A stretch of 13,730 nucleotides of DNA from an uncultured Eubacteriales bacterium (GTDB lineage: Bacteria > Bacillota > Clostridia > Oscillospirales > Acutalibacteraceae). Both the position numbers and the translations under genes were made by a program. Of this stretch, positions 11,552 through 13,730 are shown piece by piece (positions within the stretch are counted from its first letter, which is position 1; every line of letters starts with the position of its first letter). The stretch covers positions 1 to 13,730 of the forward strand of contig CAKSKO010000008.1 of NCBI GenBank assembly GCA_934465125.1, read 5' to 3'. A model generated the notes under the pieces. That model searched no databases. It was not told the origin of the DNA and saw only the letters and a program-made list of their open reading frames with translations.

Positions 11552-13333
11552 ATGATAAAGGACAAATTAACAAATCACATCATTTGCGCAATAATGAAAA
11601 AAAGAGGTCGTAATTCTATACATCATCTTGATGAAGTAAGTAGAAATGCAGTGGCATTGAGTGAAAAAACATTAATGGATATTATTCGTTACAATGCAGA
11701 TACTGAATATGGTAAAAAGTATGGCTTTGCGGATATTTACAGTGTTGAAGAATATAAAGCGAGGGTTCCTTATTCCACTTATGACGATTATTATCCGTAC
11801 ATTGATCGGATGATAAAAAATAATGAAGAGGGGTTGATTACCAATTATCCTGTGCGGCATTACGCACTTTCATCAGGAAGTGTTGGTGTTCCAAAACATA
11901 TTCCTGTATCGCAAAAAACTTTAGACGATTATTCTATCTATGCAGCAAATATGATATTTGGTGTAATGGATGAGTTCTATCGTAATACAACAGGAAAATC
12001 TTATTCGAATGGATATTGCCTTAATACACTTGAAGCGAGACCGATGGTAACAGAAAATGGACTTCCTAAAGGATCCATATCTGGAACTGTACTGCGTCCT
12101 TTGGCAAATATGTTACGGTATTTTATGACATCGCCAGCTAAACTTATTTTCCCGGAAACTGCAATGGATATGAGGTATCTAAAATTGCGGTTTGCCCTAC
12201 AGGAAAGAAATTTAATCTGTATGATTTCTGCATTCATGACAGGACTTGTTGATTTGATGATCTATATGGAGAATAATTGGAAGAAACTTTGTGACGATAT
12301 AGAAAAAGGCATTATTGGTGAAGATATTCATCTTCCAGATGAACTCAGGGCAAAATTTCATAAAATGCTTAAACCAGACAAGAAAAGGGCGAATGAATTG
12401 AGAAGAGAGTTTGAGAAAGGGTTTGAAACACCAATTGTTCCTCGTATTTGGAAAAATTTTCAGTGGATTGCAGCAATCGGAACTGGTGGCTTTGCACAGT
12501 ACACCTCGAAGATGCGTCAATATACAGGAAAAAATATCCCGTATAGCATGATGAATTATGCGGCTTCAGAGTGTATGATGGCAGTAGCAAGACGTGTTGG
12601 GGACGAATTTTTTGTGCTTCTTCCAGATGCTGGTTTTTTCGAATTTATTCCGGTGGATTCGGAGGACGAAGAGAAGACATTGACCATTAGCGAGTTGGAA
12701 GTGGGTAAAGATTACGAAATTGTTGTAACCAATTTTTCTGGGTTTTACCGCTATCGGATTATGGATGTAATTCATGTGACAGGATTTTATAATGAAGCAC
12801 CACTTGTTCAATTTGTATACCGCAAAAATCAAATGCTGTCGATTGCAGGTGAGAAGACAAGTGAAGAGGCAGTACGTTGGTCTATTCAGAAGTTTCAGGA
12901 TGATACTGGATTTTTGGTTCGAGATTTTAGTGTATATGCAGATACGGACTCGAAACCTGGTCGATATGTGGTATTAATGGAGCTGGACAAGGAAATCAAC
13001 GTGCAGAAATTGCAAGACTGCCGCGATATCATTGAACAGCGACTATCAGAGGCAAATCCTTCCTTTGGCAGTAAGATTGCAACAAACGTTTTGAGGCGGA
13101 CAAAGCTATGCATTACACAGCAGGAAACATATATGCTTTATCGTGATATGATGATTATAAAGGGAGTTTCGCCCAATCAGTTAAAACCAGTTCGGGTAAT
13201 CGATACACCGATGAAAGAAAAACTCTTCTTCCATTTATTGGAAAAAAAGAGACAGAATAACAGAAAATGGATAGATGATGAAAATGAATCTATTGAAATT
13301 TATCGGAGCTTCCGTGGCGCAGACATTATCTGA
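11552..13333 (+). CDS. GH3-family acyl-acid amido synthetase-like protein
   Basis: This 593-aa protein belongs to the bacterial branch of the GH3 (auxin-responsive GH3) family, relatives of acyl-adenylate enzymes that join a carboxylic acid to an amino acid using ATP. The three nucleotide-binding motifs are visible: ALSSGSVGVPKHIPVS with SSGS at 107-110, YAASE at 336-340 followed by FEFIP near 363-367, and GFYRYRIMDVI at about 397-407. Later, KNQMLSIAGEKTSEE opens the C-terminal domain. The open frame extends upstream to GTG 11504, but I choose ATG 11552 because AGAGGAG ends nine bases before it and the added 16 residues are unlike the family. The length is normal for the family. No signal peptide is seen, so it is cytoplasmic. 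A membrane-transporter-like gene overlaps its 3' end, suggesting a biosynthesis-and-transport pair. The real substrate of bacterial members is not known. Confidence 0.9.
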   Translation: MIKDKLTNHIICAIMKKRGRNSIHHLDEVSRNAVALSEKTLMDIIRYNADTEYGKKYGFADIYSVEEYKARVPYSTYDDYYPYIDRMIKNNEEGLITNYPVRHYALSSGSVGVPKHIPVSQKTLDDYSIYAANMIFGVMDEFYRNTTGKSYSNGYCLNTLEARPMVTENGLPKGSISGTVLRPLANMLRYFMTSPAKLIFPETAMDMRYLKLRFALQERNLICMISAFMTGLVDLMIYMENNWKKLCDDIEKGIIGEDIHLPDELRAKFHKMLKPDKKRANELRREFEKGFETPIVPRIWKNFQWIAAIGTGGFAQYTSKMRQYTGKNIPYSMMNYAASECMMAVARRVGDEFFVLLPDAGFFEFIPVDSEDEEKTLTISELEVGKDYEIVVTNFSGFYRYRIMDVIHVTGFYNEAPLVQFVYRKNQMLSIAGEKTSEEAVRWSIQKFQDDTGFLVRDFSVYADTDSKPGRYVVLMELDKEINVQKLQDCRDIIEQRLSEANPSFGSKIATNVLRRTKLCITQQETYMLYRDMMIIKGVSPNQLKPVRVIDTPMKEKLFFHLLEKKRQNNRKWIDDENESIEIYRSFRGADII

Positions 13334-13730
13334 AGGATCTGTACTTTTGCCAAATCTGATTTTTGCAGGGCTTATATATCAACATTACGGACAGATGGAT
13401 TATTTGATGCCATTTGTTTTACTCTACACTTTTGAAAAGGCCGGAATGTTCTTTTTGCATGGCTGGGGAAGAATAAACAATCCTTATACTATATTGATGG
13501 TTGGTTTGATAGTTGCGACTAGTGGCAGTATATGTACAATATTTGGAAAAGTTGAGCCAGTGTTATGGAAAATCGGAGCAATATTGATTGGAATAGGCCT
13601 ATCCACCTATACGCCGATGTATCTTACGCTGAGGGACAAGATGATAAGTAATGGAAGCTGGGGCTTAAAAAATAAAATGATTAGCGGTTATGCTGGACTG
13701 TTATTACTGATACTATTGATTTTTGGTGTA
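13275..13730 (+). CDS. Polytopic membrane protein, MFS-transporter-like (3' end cut by the window)
   Basis: The frame is open from ATG 13275 (alternatives at 13278 and 13284) to the window edge, 152 codons, with no stop. It overlaps the GH3 gene by about 59 bases in another frame, which implies translational coupling. The protein starts MMKMNLLKFIGASVAQ, then has hydrophobic segments around SVLLPNLIFAGLIY, YLMPFVLLYTFEKAGMFFL, YTILMVGLIVATSG, WKIGAILIGIGLSTY and GYAGLLLLILLIFGV. The loop TPMYLTLRDKM between segments four and five is a short basic loop like those of major facilitator proteins, but the family call is tentative. With the GH3 enzyme upstream, it may move the product or substrate of that enzyme; that is inference from gene order only. 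Confidence 0.75.
   Translation, partial: MMKMNLLKFIGASVAQTLSEGSVLLPNLIFAGLIYQHYGQMDYLMPFVLLYTFEKAGMFFLHGWGRINNPYTILMVGLIVATSGSICTIFGKVEPVLWKIGAILIGIGLSTYTPMYLTLRDKMISNGSWGLKNKMISGYAGLLLLILLIFGV

Overview
The window looks like an accessory, heavily decayed region of a low-GC Bacillota genome, most likely a gut-type Clostridia (Lachnospiraceae/Oscillospirales-like). The reasons are AT-rich coding DNA, strong AGGAGG-type ribosome sites, rho-independent terminators, and relics of a Tn4451/TnpX-type large serine recombinase, an MmeI-like adenine methylase and an IS3-family transposase. Assignment to a genus is not possible from the sequence alone.

Layout. Positions 1-687 hold an apparently intact N-acetylmuramoyl-L-alanine amidase (Amidase_3), followed by a terminator. 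Positions 729-1216 are non-coding and hold the first of three arrays of an unrecognised structured repeat (array A). Positions 1217-2282 hold a terminator, a promoter/operator-like inverted repeat and a decayed two-gene module: a frameshifted DuOB-like protein and a DUF488 protein cut by one in-frame TAA. Array B lies at 2329-2515. Next is a frameshifted lipoprotein-type alpha/beta hydrolase (2598-3413) and a terminator. From 3612 to about 7511 is a mobile/defence block: a serine recombinase relic on the minus strand, a divergent frameshifted Xre-type regulator, an MmeI-like methylase relic, an FRG-domain relic, and an intact macro-domain protein. A vWA-domain gene (7589-8290) keeps its reading frame but carries six in-frame stops; array C starts at its 3' end. 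An IS3 OrfA relic (minus strand) and a frameshifted GNAT acetyltransferase follow, then about 800 bases with only a weak coding relic.

From 10207 the DNA looks healthy again: a promoter and an intact 257-aa gene of unknown function, a tRNA-His-like relic with a strong terminator, then an intact GH3-family protein (start chosen at 11552) overlapping a membrane-transporter-like gene that runs off the end of the window.

How it fits together. The centre reads as a graveyard of defence and conflict genes (DuOB/DUF488, MmeI-like methylase, FRG, macro, vWA) delivered at least partly by a serine-recombinase element. The most unusual feature is the repeat family. Units of roughly 91-101 nt share a conserved 5' motif, a first hairpin whose sequence varies while its pairing is kept, and a second terminator-like hairpin with a T-tract. 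They occur as tandem arrays downstream of unrelated genes, always on the plus strand. I do not recognise this family; it may be a small-RNA family, a modular terminator repeat, or the non-coding part of a mobile element.
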